Source: Ramlibacter sp.
Lineage (GTDB): Bacteria > Pseudomonadota > Gammaproteobacteria > Burkholderiales > Burkholderiaceae_C
Length of the DNA stretch: 56,832 bases
Reading direction: 5' to 3'
NCBI GenBank assembly: GCA_013815685.1
Contig: JACDFR010000022.1
Location: forward strand, 1 to 56,832
The notes under the pieces were generated by a model. The model searched no databases. It had not been told where the DNA came from and worked only from the letters and a program-made list of their open reading frames with translations. The first letter of the stretch is position 1, and each line of letters begins with the position of its first letter. Positions 16,715 to 27,400 of this stretch are shown here, in pieces. The position numbers were made by a program, and so were the translations under genes.

Positions 16715-18484
16715 ATGACCGACACTTTTGACGTGCAAGGCGACTTTGCGCCTGCGCGAACTTCTGATCTCTCGCCTGCGCAAATTTCCGATTTCTCGCC
16801 TGTCCAAATTCTCGATATCTCTGGCGATGGCGTGGCGCAGGCTCTGCCCGCGGCCCCCAATGGCTTCCTGAAGATGGGCCTGGCCGATGAACTGATTCGC
16901 GCCGTGGAAGACATGGGCTTCACCCAGCCCACCGCCGTGCAGGAGCAGACGATTCCTCTGGCATTGCCCACGGACGACGAAGCCGCGGCGCACATCGACC
17001 TGATGGTTTCCAGCCAGACCGGCAGCGGCAAGACCGCGGCCTTCCTGCTGCCCGTGCTGCACACGCTGCTCAAGCAGCAGGCCGATGCCGAAACCAAGGC
17101 CCGCGTCGACTTCGAGCGCCAGACTGCCGAGGCCCTGGCCCGGGGCGAAGAGGCGCCCAAGCGCCCCAAGCGCAAGGACCCGACCAGCTCGCGCAACTTC
17201 AAGGCCGCCACGCCCGGCGCCCTGATCCTGTGCCCCACGCGCGAACTCGCCCAGCAGGTCGCCAATGACGCCATCGACTTGGTGCGCCATTGCCGCGGCC
17301 TGCGTGTGGCCAATGTCGTCGGCGGCATGCCCTACCAGATGCAGATCGCCCGGCTGCAGAACGCCGACCTCGTGGTCGCGACGCCCGGCCGCCTGCTCGA
17401 CCTGCAGCGCTCGATGCAGATCAAGCTGGACAAGGTGCAGTTCCTCGTCGTGGACGAGGGCGACCGCATGCTCGACCTGGGCTTCGCCGACGACCTGGCC
17501 GAAGTCAACCAGCTCACCATCGCGCGCAAGCAGACCATGATGTTCAGCGCCACCTTCGCGCCGCGCATCCAGCAGCTGGCCGCCCGCGTGATGCGCGAGC
17601 CGCGCCGTATCCAGATCGACAATCCGCAGCAAAAGCACGTCAACATCAAGCAGGTGCTGTTCTGGGCCGACAACGCCCAGCACAAGCGCAAGCTGCTCGA
17701 CCACTGGCTGCGCGACACCACGATCAACCAGGCCATCGTCTTCGCCAGCACGCAGATCGAGTGCGACGGCCTGGCCAACGACCTGCAGCAAGCCGGTTTC
17801 GACGCTGTGGCGCTGCACGGTGCCCTGAGCCAGGGCCTGCGCAATCGCCGCCTGATGGCGCTGCGCCAGGGCCACGTGCAGATACTGGTTGCGACCGACG
17901 TGGCGGCGCGAGGGATCGACGTGCCCACCATCACCCACGTGTTCAACTTCGGTCTGCCAATGAAGGCCGAGGATTACACCCACCGCATCGGGCGCACCGG
18001 CCGTGCCGGCCGCGATGGCCTGGCAGTGACCTTCGCCGAGTTCCGCGACCGCCGCAAGATCTTCGACATCGAGGGCTACACCAAGCAGCCTTTCAAGGCC
18101 GAAACGGTTCCTGGCCTGGAGCCGCAGCAGCGCGCCCCGCAGGGCGGGCGTCCCGGCGGCGATTTCGCCGGCCGTGGCAGCCGCGACAACCATTCGCGTG
18201 ACCGCAAGTTCGGCGCACCGCGCACCGGCGGGCTCGGCGGCGGTGGCGGCTTCGACCAGCGCCGTGGCAATGACGGCTACGGCCGCAAGCCCGGCTTCGG
18301 TGACTTCGGCAGCAGTGGCCGCAATGAAGGTTTTGGCGTGCGCAACAACGACGGCTTCGCGCCGCGCGGCGACTTCGCCCCTCGTGCGCCAGCCACCTTC
18401 AGCAAGCCGGCCAAGCCCGGCGACGGCGGCAAGGTGTTCGTGCCCCGCGACATCAAGAAGCGCCCTTACAAGCCGGCCAACTGA
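16715..18484 (+). CDS. DEAD-box-family RNA helicase with variant DEGD motif (RhlE-like)
   Basis: A 589-residue helicase. The Q motif precedes QPTAVQEQTIPLAL. Motif I is SQTGSGKT (about 103-110), Ia PTRELAQQV, motif II VVDEGDRML (about 247), motif III SATF, and motifs V-VI ATDVAARGIDVP and HRIGRTGRAGR. Motif II has Gly where most members have Ala. A charged insert (about 126-165) separates motifs I and Ia. After about residue 460 the tail is rich in Gly, Arg, Phe and Asn, as in RNA-binding RGG-like tails. The N-terminus carries 8-residue tandem repeats. It likely acts in ribosome assembly or RNA turnover. Confidence 0.93.
   Translation: MTDTFDVQGDFAPARTSDLSPAQISDFSPVQILDISGDGVAQALPAAPNGFLKMGLADELIRAVEDMGFTQPTAVQEQTIPLALPTDDEAAAHIDLMVSSQTGSGKTAAFLLPVLHTLLKQQADAETKARVDFERQTAEALARGEEAPKRPKRKDPTSSRNFKAATPGALILCPTRELAQQVANDAIDLVRHCRGLRVANVVGGMPYQMQIARLQNADLVVATPGRLLDLQRSMQIKLDKVQFLVVDEGDRMLDLGFADDLAEVNQLTIARKQTMMFSATFAPRIQQLAARVMREPRRIQIDNPQQKHVNIKQVLFWADNAQHKRKLLDHWLRDTTINQAIVFASTQIECDGLANDLQQAGFDAVALHGALSQGLRNRRLMALRQGHVQILVATDVAARGIDVPTITHVFNFGLPMKAEDYTHRIGRTGRAGRDGLAVTFAEFRDRRKIFDIEGYTKQPFKAETVPGLEPQQRAPQGGRPGGDFAGRGSRDNHSRDRKFGAPRTGGLGGGGGFDQRRGNDGYGRKPGFGDFGSSGRNEGFGVRNNDGFAPRGDFAPRAPATFSKPAKPGDGGKVFVPRDIKKRPYKPAN
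16763..16810 (+). repeat. 24-bp tandem repeat in the helicase N-terminus
   Basis: Two adjacent 24-base units (16763-16786 and 16787-16810) encode SDLSPAQI and SDFSPVQI. Degenerate flanking units precede (GDFAPART) and follow (LDISGDGV). The unit is in frame, so copy-number changes would not break the gene. Confidence 0.75.
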
Positions 18485-18497
18485 GCTCCCTGCGGCT

Positions 18498-19733
18498 TCA
18501 AGCTGCAGCGGTCACCGCCCGGCCGGTTTCCGGCCAGCGGCGGTACACATAGATCCACGCCACCAGGCCCACGCTCATCATCAGCAATGAGGCGAGCGCC
18601 AGCGCGCGCGTGGAGTGCATGACCAGCGGCGCGATGACCCCCGCCACCACGCCGTTCGCCGTCGAGCCGATCACGGCTTGCAGCGACGAGGCCAGGCCGC
18701 GCCGCTCGGGAAACATGTCCAGCACCAGCAGCGTGACGACCGGCACCATGAGGGCCCAGCCGAAGGCGAACACCGCAATGGGCAGCAGCGCCCAGCCCGC
18801 GTGGGCTGCGAGCACGTAGTTCGCCACCACGTTGGCCAGCGACACCGCCAGCATGATCGTGAATCCGTAACGTATCTGCCGGCGGGGCGAAATCCTGCCC
18901 GCCAGGCGGCCGCTCGCCCAGGAGCCGCTCATGATGCCGGCGATCGTGAGCATGAAGAACCAGAAGAACTGCTGGGGCGCGAGCCGCAGGTGCGTGCCCA
19001 GGAACTCGGGCGCCGCCAGGACGTAGAGAAACATGCCGTTGAAGGGCACGCCGCTGGCCAGCGCCAGCAGCAGGAAGCGCGGGTTCGAACCCAGCTGCCC
19101 GTAGCCCTGCATGAGGTTTCGCACATTGAATGGCTGGCGTTGGGTCACGTGCAGCGTTTCGGGCAGCAGCTTGAAATTGGCTGCCCAGAGCGCGACACCC
19201 ACCGCGGTGAGGAACCAGAAGATGCTGTGCCAGTCGGCGTGCACGAACAGCCATCCGCCGATGATGGGTGCGATGGCCGGCGCGACACCGAAGTAAATGG
19301 TGACCTGGCTCATCACCTTCTGCGCCTGCGCCGGAGAAAACATGTCCCGGATGATCGCGCGCGAAACAACGATGCCGGCGCCCGTGGACAGTCCCTGCAG
19401 CCCGCGGAAGAAGACCAGCTGCCCGATGGTCTGCGACAGCGCGCACCCGGCCGATGCCAGGGTGAAAACGGCAATGCCGCACAGCACCACGGGACGGCGG
19501 CCGAAGCTGTCGGCCAGCGCACCGTGAAAGAGGTTCATGAAAGCAAAGCCGAAGAGATACGCAGACAGCGTCTGCTGCATCTCGACAGGGGTGGCCCCAA
19601 GCGCCTTGGCAATGCCGGAGAACGCGGGAATGTAGGTGTCGATGGAAAACGGCCCCAGCATGCCGAGCAGGGCGAGCAAGACGGCGAGGGCCCAGCGCGG
19701 CGCGCGCCAGAGTTGATTGGCTTCGGGGTTCAT
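18498..19733 (-). CDS. Bcr/CflA-type multidrug efflux MFS transporter
   Basis: A 411-residue protein with about 12 membrane segments. The N-terminus (LLGMLGPFSIDTYIPAF) and the motif LADSFGRRPVVL between helices 2 and 3 are typical of the Bcr/CflA drug:proton antiporters. The RGLQGLSTGAGIVVSRAIIRDMF block in helices 4-5 supports this. It is on the same strand as the biosynthetic cluster, 168 bases beyond the acyl-CoA synthetase stop. It could therefore export the cluster product, or be an unrelated chromosomal neighbour with its own promoter. Confidence 0.9.
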   Translation of the reverse strand: MNPEANQLWRAPRWALAVLLALLGMLGPFSIDTYIPAFSGIAKALGATPVEMQQTLSAYLFGFAFMNLFHGALADSFGRRPVVLCGIAVFTLASAGCALSQTIGQLVFFRGLQGLSTGAGIVVSRAIIRDMFSPAQAQKVMSQVTIYFGVAPAIAPIIGGWLFVHADWHSIFWFLTAVGVALWAANFKLLPETLHVTQRQPFNVRNLMQGYGQLGSNPRFLLLALASGVPFNGMFLYVLAAPEFLGTHLRLAPQQFFWFFMLTIAGIMSGSWASGRLAGRISPRRQIRYGFTIMLAVSLANVVANYVLAAHAGWALLPIAVFAFGWALMVPVVTLLVLDMFPERRGLASSLQAVIGSTANGVVAGVIAPLVMHSTRALALASLLMMSVGLVAWIYVYRRWPETGRAVTAAA

Positions 19734-19901
19734 GTGGGTCGAGTCTATCGGGTCGAGGCTGGACCCGAGGACGGAGTCGGATCGCCCGCAAAGACATATC
19801 TCGTGCAGGCTGCGATAAACGCAAGTCTTCCGGATTCAGGTAGACCGGTCCGGGCGTGTCAGCCGACTCAACGCTTAACTACCGAGGAAAACGTTGCAAA
19901 A

Positions 19902-21479
19902 TTAGTTAACTTGCCGATCCTGTGCGGCCCAGTGCGGTTCGCGCAGCACGCGTTTGAGTACTTTGCCAGTTGAATTGCGCGGAAGCCGGTCAATAAGGAT
20001 TGCGTCATAAATCATCTTGAACGATGCAATATGACTGCGCGCATGAGCCAGGATGTCTGCCTTGGTCAGACCCGACCCGGGCACGGGGACCACGTAGGCT
20101 ATGGGTACTTCGCCCCAGCGCCGGTCCGGAATCCCGATGACCGCCACCTCCTCCACGCCGGGGTGGGTGAGGAGTGCCCGCTCCAGCTCGGCCGGATAGA
20201 TATTTTCCCCGGCTGAGATAACCAGATCCTTGATCCTGTCCGTGATATAGAGATAGCCATCCGCGTCGATATGGCCGGCATCGCCCGTGCGAATCCAGCC
20301 GTCGATGAGAGTTTCAGCCGTCGCCTCGGGCCGCTTCCAGTATTCCAGCATCCGCGTGGGCGTATGGAAGAAAATCTCGCCGCTCTCACCCGGCGGAAGG
20401 TCGCGCGCTGCGCTGTCCACGATCCGAATCCGCACTCCTCGCAGCGGCCGGCCGGCGGCGTTCCTGCGTTGTCCCGTCATCGCGGCATGTTCCGAGGGCG
20501 GCATGAAGATTGCCATGTTGGTGGTCTCGGACATGCCGTAGTTCTGGGCGAATCGGCAGCGAAACAGCGCCTGCGCGTTCTCAAGCAGCGGGATCGCCAT
20601 CGGCGAGCCCCCGTAGATGATGAGGCCCACGGAGGACAAGTCGGTGGTTGCGCTTGCCGGATCCGAAAGTAGGAAGCGCAGCATGGAAGGCACAAAAGCG
20701 AGCTTTGTGATTTTGAGTTCCGCGATCGCGACCAGGGCCTCGGCGCTATTGAATGTCTTCATCACCACGTTCGCCGCGCCGTTGATCAGCCCCTGGACAG
20801 CCCACCACAGCCCGCCGACATGAAAGGTAGGCAAGGCTAACAGCGTTACATCGCCGGCCGTCCACTCGATGAATTCATCGCCCGCGCGCACTATTTCGCG
20901 CACCGTATCGATGAAGCCGCTGTGGGCCAGCACCACGCCTTTTGGCTGGCCGCTGGTCCCGCTCGTATAGACCTGGACAACGGGCGCCCCTGGATCGACT
21001 GCGCGGTCTGGTTTGCTGGATGGCTCGGCATCGCGCCAATCGGTATAGCCGGCGAAACCTGGGGCCGTACCGCCGACGATCACCACGGCCCGCAATCGAG
21101 GGCAGCGGGGGCGGAAGTCTTGTGCGGCCTGTGCTGTCTCGGGAGTCACGAACAACAGCTCGCACTCCGCGTCCCGCACGATAAACTCCATTTCATCGGC
21201 GTTGAGTTTCCAGTTGACAGGCACGAACACCATGCCTGCGCGGGCGCAGCCGAACAGGATTTCATAGCTCTTGTCGCTGTCGAGGCCGAGAAAGGCAACG
21301 CGGCCGCCCGGCGTGAGGCCTTGTGCGGCCATCGCGTTGGCGATACGGTTGGCAGCCGCTGAAAGGTCTGGGTAGCTGGTGCATCTACCCTGGAAAATCA
21401 GCGCCGTGCCTGAGGCGTGCAAGTCCGGAATGTCGGCGAGGGTCCTGATCGTTTCATAAAAGTTCTGCATCGCAGTCAT
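19902..21479 (-). CDS. Acyl-CoA synthetase (AMP-forming)
   Basis: A 525-residue ANL-superfamily enzyme. Core motifs are YTSGTSGQPKGVVL (about 177), YGMSETTN, GWIRTGDAGHIDADGYLYITDR and the C-terminal NSTGKVLKRVLRE with the catalytic Lys. It resembles fatty-acyl/carboxylate CoA ligases rather than NRPS adenylation domains. It would supply an acyl-CoA, or load a carrier protein of the cluster. The ATG overlaps the PKS stop (ATGA). It is the last gene of the biosynthetic operon. Confidence 0.9.
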   Translation of the reverse strand: MTAMQNFYETIRTLADIPDLHASGTALIFQGRCTSYPDLSAAANRIANAMAAQGLTPGGRVAFLGLDSDKSYEILFGCARAGMVFVPVNWKLNADEMEFIVRDAECELLFVTPETAQAAQDFRPRCPRLRAVVIVGGTAPGFAGYTDWRDAEPSSKPDRAVDPGAPVVQVYTSGTSGQPKGVVLAHSGFIDTVREIVRAGDEFIEWTAGDVTLLALPTFHVGGLWWAVQGLINGAANVVMKTFNSAEALVAIAELKITKLAFVPSMLRFLLSDPASATTDLSSVGLIIYGGSPMAIPLLENAQALFRCRFAQNYGMSETTNMAIFMPPSEHAAMTGQRRNAAGRPLRGVRIRIVDSAARDLPPGESGEIFFHTPTRMLEYWKRPEATAETLIDGWIRTGDAGHIDADGYLYITDRIKDLVISAGENIYPAELERALLTHPGVEEVAVIGIPDRRWGEVPIAYVVPVPGSGLTKADILAHARSHIASFKMIYDAILIDRLPRNSTGKVLKRVLREPHWAAQDRQVN

Positions 21480-24400
21480 CCTTCAGAAACAGTTTTGAGC
21501 GTGGCGATCATGCGCTCGAGCAGAGCCTGCGTAGCGTCCGTGTGCAGGTTATGGCCGCCGTCGATGGTGAAGCTCTCCGATTGGGGCAGGATCAAATTGG
21601 GCGCAAGCAATGCCGTCGTGCCGGCCAGATCGCTGGCGCAGCCGTATATGCGCGTCGAAGGCACCCGAAGCTCACTTAGCATGGCCAGATAATCCTGCTG
21701 GCCGTGCAGGAATTTGAGCCAGTTTCGCATCCTGGGATCCCACGTCCAACCGATCCCGCCCTCCACCTCCCGCGTGATCCTGCGGGTCAGGCCAAGGACG
21801 GTTTCCTTGCTGAGCTTTGGATGATTGAGCGCCAGCATCCGCGCGGCGGACTCGAGATCAGGATAGACAGGCTGGGCCGGCATATCTGAAAGATGCTGCA
21901 AATCTTGGGCAAGGCGGTCGCCGGACTTGTGGATTTGCCGGCCTCTGCTCGGCATGATCGGCTCGATCAATACAAGATGGGCCACGCTGTCGGGATTGAG
22001 GGAGGTATATAGCGCGGACACCACCGATCCCATCGAATGGCCGACCAGCACAACGCGCCTGCCGGTTGCCTCCCTCTTCAATACCTCGCCCAGATCCATC
22101 GCGAAATCCAGCGCGGTAATCTTCGACCCGGCGGCGTGGTGGCTCGAGGCACCGTGGCCGCGAAGGTCTGGCGCGAGGACGCTGCTGCCCGCCCGGCAGA
22201 GGCCATCGGCCAGGCAGTCCCAAATCGCCGCCTGGTCGAGGATGCCATGGATGCATACCACCAGCGGCACCGATGTGGCGTTCCCCCAGCGACACAGGCC
22301 GATACGGCGATCGTCGATTTGGATCGCGGTTTCCGTCATGTGAGCGAACGCAATCCCGGATTCCCGGCTATCTGCCGCAGTGGCCACAACCGCATCGCCG
22401 GACCCGAACACCATATCGAGCAGATATGTGGCAAGCTTGTTGAGCGTAGGATGGTCGATGAGCGAGGTCGGATTGAGCGTGCAGCGCAAGCCCGTTTCGA
22501 TCCGGTTCTTGAGCTCGACCATCATGAGCGAGTCGAAACCGAGGCTGCGCAGCGGCTGGTCGAGGTCGATCATGCCGGGAGATCCAAGCCCGATCACGGT
22601 AGCAACCTGCGTGCGCAGTGCGTCGGCCAGCATTGCCACCCGGGCCTCGGGCGCCGCCGCCTTGATCTGCTTTAGCAGCATTCCCGCTTCGCCAGCCGTC
22701 GCCCGGGCCGTGCTTCGCTCAACCAGCGAGTAGAGCGCCGCGGCCCCGGCGTCCGGCAAGGTAGGCAGGAAACGGCTCCACTTGATATCGGCGACGAGGG
22801 CTGCTGGAATTTCGGATCCCAGCAGAAAGCTGAATGCGTCAAGATTATCCGCAACCGATAACCGGCCAAGCCCCAAGGCAGCGAAGCGCGCCTGGTTCGC
22901 CTCGCGCGCGCGCTCGGCCATGCCGTCCTTATCCCATGGTCCCCAATTTATGCAGGTGACGGGCAGGCCCTGTGAATGTCGAAGCCGGGCGAGCCCATCC
23001 AGATAGGCATTGGCTGCAGCATAGTTCGACTGGCCCGGCGCGCCGGTAATCGAAGCGATAGAGGAGAAGAGCACGAAGAAGCGCAGCTTCATGCCTTCCG
23101 TCGCACGATGCAGGTTCCACGCACCCGCAACTTTCGGAGCGAGAACCCGCTGGAACTGATTCCAGTTCTGATTCGCGATAGTGGCGTCGTCAAGCACGCC
23201 CGCCGCATGAACGATACCTCCAAGCGGCGGCAGCTCCCGGCCGATGCGCGCGATCACAGCGGCAACGCTCGCCGGATCGGCGACGTCCATCGGCCAGACG
23301 TGAGCGCAGGCACCGTCAGGCATGTCGGCGATCGGTGGATAGGCAGCCGGATTCGGGTTGCGTCCGGCGAGAATCACGTGGCGCGCGCCGTCGGCAACCA
23401 GGCGCCCCGCGATCTCGAGGCCCAGCGCGCCCAGGCCACCGGTCACCAGATAACTGCGATCCGGGCGTATGACTTGATCCGCGGCATCATCTGGCGCGGG
23501 CACACTCAACACCACCTTGCCGATGTTGCTTGCCTGGGCGAGATAACGGAAGCCGGCTTCAGCTCGGGTGATCGGGAAAATCTTGACGGGCAGCGGCTCC
23601 AACTCTCCCGCCTCGAAAGCGCGCACCACGTCGCCGAGGAGTTCGGCCTGCATCCGGCCACCTGTGTCGTCGATTTCGCCGAGGTCGAAGGATGCGTACG
23701 AAATGTCGGGCCGGTAAGCGGCCATTTGCTCCGCGCTCCAAATTCCGATCTTGCCGATTTCGATGAAGCGTCCGCCCCGTGCCAGGACGTTCGCGCTTTT
23801 TTCAATGAACTCCCCGTTCAAGCTGTTGATAACAATGTCGACGCCACGGCCACCTGTCACCTGCATGAGTTCATCTGCGAAGTCCAGGTTGCGCGAATTC
23901 ATGACATGGCCGACACCTTGGTCCTTCAGCACCCGCCACTTGCCCGGACTTGCTGTCCCGTAGACCACAGCGCCGGCCCGGCGCGCAATCTGCAGCGCCG
24001 CTTGTCCTACCCCGCCTGCGCATGCATGAATTAGTACGCGGTCTCCCCGCTGGATTCGTGCGAGCCGCTCGAGGCTGTAGACCGCCGTCATGAACACGGT
24101 AGGCAGCGCCGCCGCCGCCGCGAAACTCAGCCCCGCGGGCTTGCGGTGGACCAGCCGCCGATTGACTGTGACGTGGCTGGCCATGGCCGAAGGAGCCATG
24201 GCGAAAACCTCGTCGCCAGGAGCGAGATCGGCTACATGGGCGCCAACCCGCACGACCCGGCCTGCGCATTCAAACCCGAGTGGCTGGGCGGGCGCGGTCA
24301 TGATTCCGTTTCGCTCGCTGAACTCCCGGAGCATGCCGAGGCAAAAGAGTACATCCTTGAAATTGATCGCGGCCGCCCGAATCTCGATCTCGATCTCGCC

Positions 24401-27400
24401 GTCAGCGGGCGCAACGCGTTCGCAGTCGACCAGCGCGAGCTGGTCGAAGGCACCATAGTTCGCGGCGCGAAGGCGGAAAGCGCCGTCCGGCACTACCAGG
24501 TTACCCTGTCCCTGCAGCGACTTGATGTCGCGCAACCGCGCCAGGTAGCGCCGCCCCTGTCGGTATGCAATTTGCGGCTCGGCTTCAGGCGACGCGATGT
24601 CGTCGATGAGACTGTCGGGCAAGCCGCCTTCTTGCGCTGGAAGGTCGATGCACGTGCATTCGAGCCCTGGGTGCTCCAGCGCGATGGTTCGCGCAAAGCC
24701 CCATAGCATCGATTGCACCAGATGTGCGGGGCCCTGATCGTCCACGGCCTGGGCTCCTTTGGTCACCAACCAAAGTCGCGGCGGCCGCTGCCCGGGTATT
24801 TCCATGAGCGCCTGGACCAGCCCCAGGGTACTGCCGCAGACCCTTTCCTCGGCCTGCGCCCGTGCTGCTGGCTCGTCTGTGTCCATCGCATCCGCCGCAC
24901 CTAAATGCACAACACCGGCAAGCGGCAAGCCTCGCGAGTTGAACTGCCTGGAAATCAGCTGTAGCCAATCTCGCTTGGTCATCCCATCCGCCTCGTTCGC
25001 CCGGGTGCGCACCACCTGTTGATTGCGAGCTTCGAGTGCGTCGGCCAGCTTAGCGCAAACCCCGCCCTGGTCGGCAATCACCAGCCAGCCGCCTCCCGGG
25101 GCAAGTCCGCTTTGTTGTTCCTGGCCTTCCGCTGCCGCCAGGCGTCTGGGCTGCAGCATCCAGTCGACCGCATAGAGCTTGTCTTTCCAGTTGGCGGTTG
25201 CAAGAATAAGCGCACGGCGGTCGACCGGCACGGCCTCGAGTCCCTCGACGGTGGCAACGACCCGGCCATCGTCGTTGATGAGCCGGATGTCGACTACCAC
25301 TCGTGCACTGCTCTCGGGGGCTTTGCGCAGTACTGCGTGGCTCCAGATTGTGTCGGGTATTGGATCGAGCAGTCGCAAGTGCTCGATGGCGATTGGAAGA
25401 TAAGCCGCACCTCCCTCAAGGTCGGAGAAGATGGCGCCCACAGCCTGGAAGCAGCCGTCGAGCAAGGCCGGATGTATGAGGTGGCCTAGCTCTGAATTCG
25501 TGTTGATCGCGACGCGGGCGAGGCTCTCCCCCCCTTCGCCCGTAGCTGGAATCCGGGTGATCGCGCGAACGGTGCGGAAGGCAGGACCGTAGTTGAGGCC
25601 GAGTGCGGTATAACCTTCGTAAAAGTCCTGGATGTCCAGATTTTCGCCCGCCTCGGTGAAGCGCCCGCGGAGACCGGCCAGGTCGATCGGTGCCACCGGT
25701 TGCGCCGCCGCGCTGTTGATCTCTCCTGTCACGTGAAGCCGCCAGTCGACCGTCGCGGTGTCGTCGCCGCCGGTCGGATTGCTGAAGATCCGCAGCCCAT
25801 GGCGCCCACTGGTCGCTCCTTGGGTAACCACCGTCTGCACCACGGTGGGCCGCTCCTGAGTCACGACAAGTGCCGCCTGGATGGACAGGTTGGCGAGTCC
25901 CGGTGCCAGTTCCGGATGCAGGGAGGTGGCGGCACTGAGCGCCATGTCGACATAGGCAGCCGCCGGAACCACGACCCTGTCGTAAACCCGGTGATCGTTC
26001 AGGAATCCCGGCCGGCGCGCCGAGAGTGCCGATTGGTAGAGAACGTCGTTCGCGGGTAGAGCTGCGGTCGCGAGCGGCGTGCCCAGCAGGGGGTGGCCGT
26101 GGCGTGCGCCGGATGCGGCGCGGCCGAGAATCGAGCCACCGCTCGCTTCGGGCAGCCAGTAGCGGCGGCGTTCGAAGGGATAGTCAGGAAGTGTCAGGCG
26201 AGCGGGCGGCGGTTGGTCGAGCCGGCCGGCGCGCCGCCAGTCAATCGAGGCGCCCGCGACGTAGAGCCGACCCAGCGCGGCGAGGATCTCTTTCCAGTCG
26301 TCGCCATCTCGCCGCAAGCTGTTCAGCCTGTGCATCGGACTGTCGCCGAGCGAAGCGCGAGCGAGCCCGGTCAAAGTGGTTGTGGGGCCGATTTCGAGCG
26401 CGATATCAGTGCCTTGGCCGGCGAGGGATGCCATGCCGGCCACGAAGTCGACGGGCGCGCTGACGTGCTCAACCCAGTAGTCAGCAGAGCAAATTTCGTC
26501 GCCCACAAGCTGGCCGGTCAGGGTCGACAAAAAGCCGATCGAGGGGCGCGAGAAGGAAACGCTTTCGGCCACCTTGCGGAACGCACCGAGCATCGGCCGC
26601 ATCAGCGGCGAATGGAAAGCATGCGAAACATCGAGCAGTCCGGCGTCGGCAACACCATACTCCGCGCTCATGCGTGCGCAGATGTCCAGCACCACCCCGC
26701 GTGCGCCAGAGATGACGGTCTGAGCGGGCGTGTTGAAAGCCGCGATCGACACGCGATCGGTCATTCCCGCGATCTTGGAAGCGACCAGGCCGCGCGGGGC
26801 CACCAGTGCAGCCATGGCTCCGCCGGGCGGCAACTCTTGCATCAACCGGCCCCTGGCGGCCACCAGCCGCGCCCCGTCTTCAAGGCTGAAAATGCCGGCC
26901 AGACAAGCAGCTGCAAATTCACCGACGCTGTGCCCCATGACGAAGCTGGGCCTTACTCCCCAACTCAGCCAAAACTGCGCAAGTGCGTATTCGAAGGCAA
27001 AAAGGGCGGGCTGCGTGTAGCGCGTCTCGGACAGCTTCCCAGCGCAGGCACCCCAGAGGAGGTCGCGAAGGGGCCGATCCAACTCGCAAGCGAAGACCTC
27101 TTCGCAACGTTCGATCGCCTGACGAAACACTGGATGCAATTCATAGAGCCGTTGGCCCATACCGGCGTACTGCGCTCCCTGGCCCGAAAATAGGAACGCG
27201 AGCCTGGGCACCGTGACGGGTGCGACACCGCTGAGCCCCTTGCGGACACCAGTGGCGATGGGTGCCAGCTCCGCTGCCAGCTCGGCTGCCGTCGTCGCGG
27301 CGAGCGCCAGGCGATGGGGCAGGTGGGAGCGCCCAGTGGCGGCGGTGCGGCAGATCGAATCAATGTCCAGGGTGGACCTGTGGGAGAGGTAATCGGCGTA

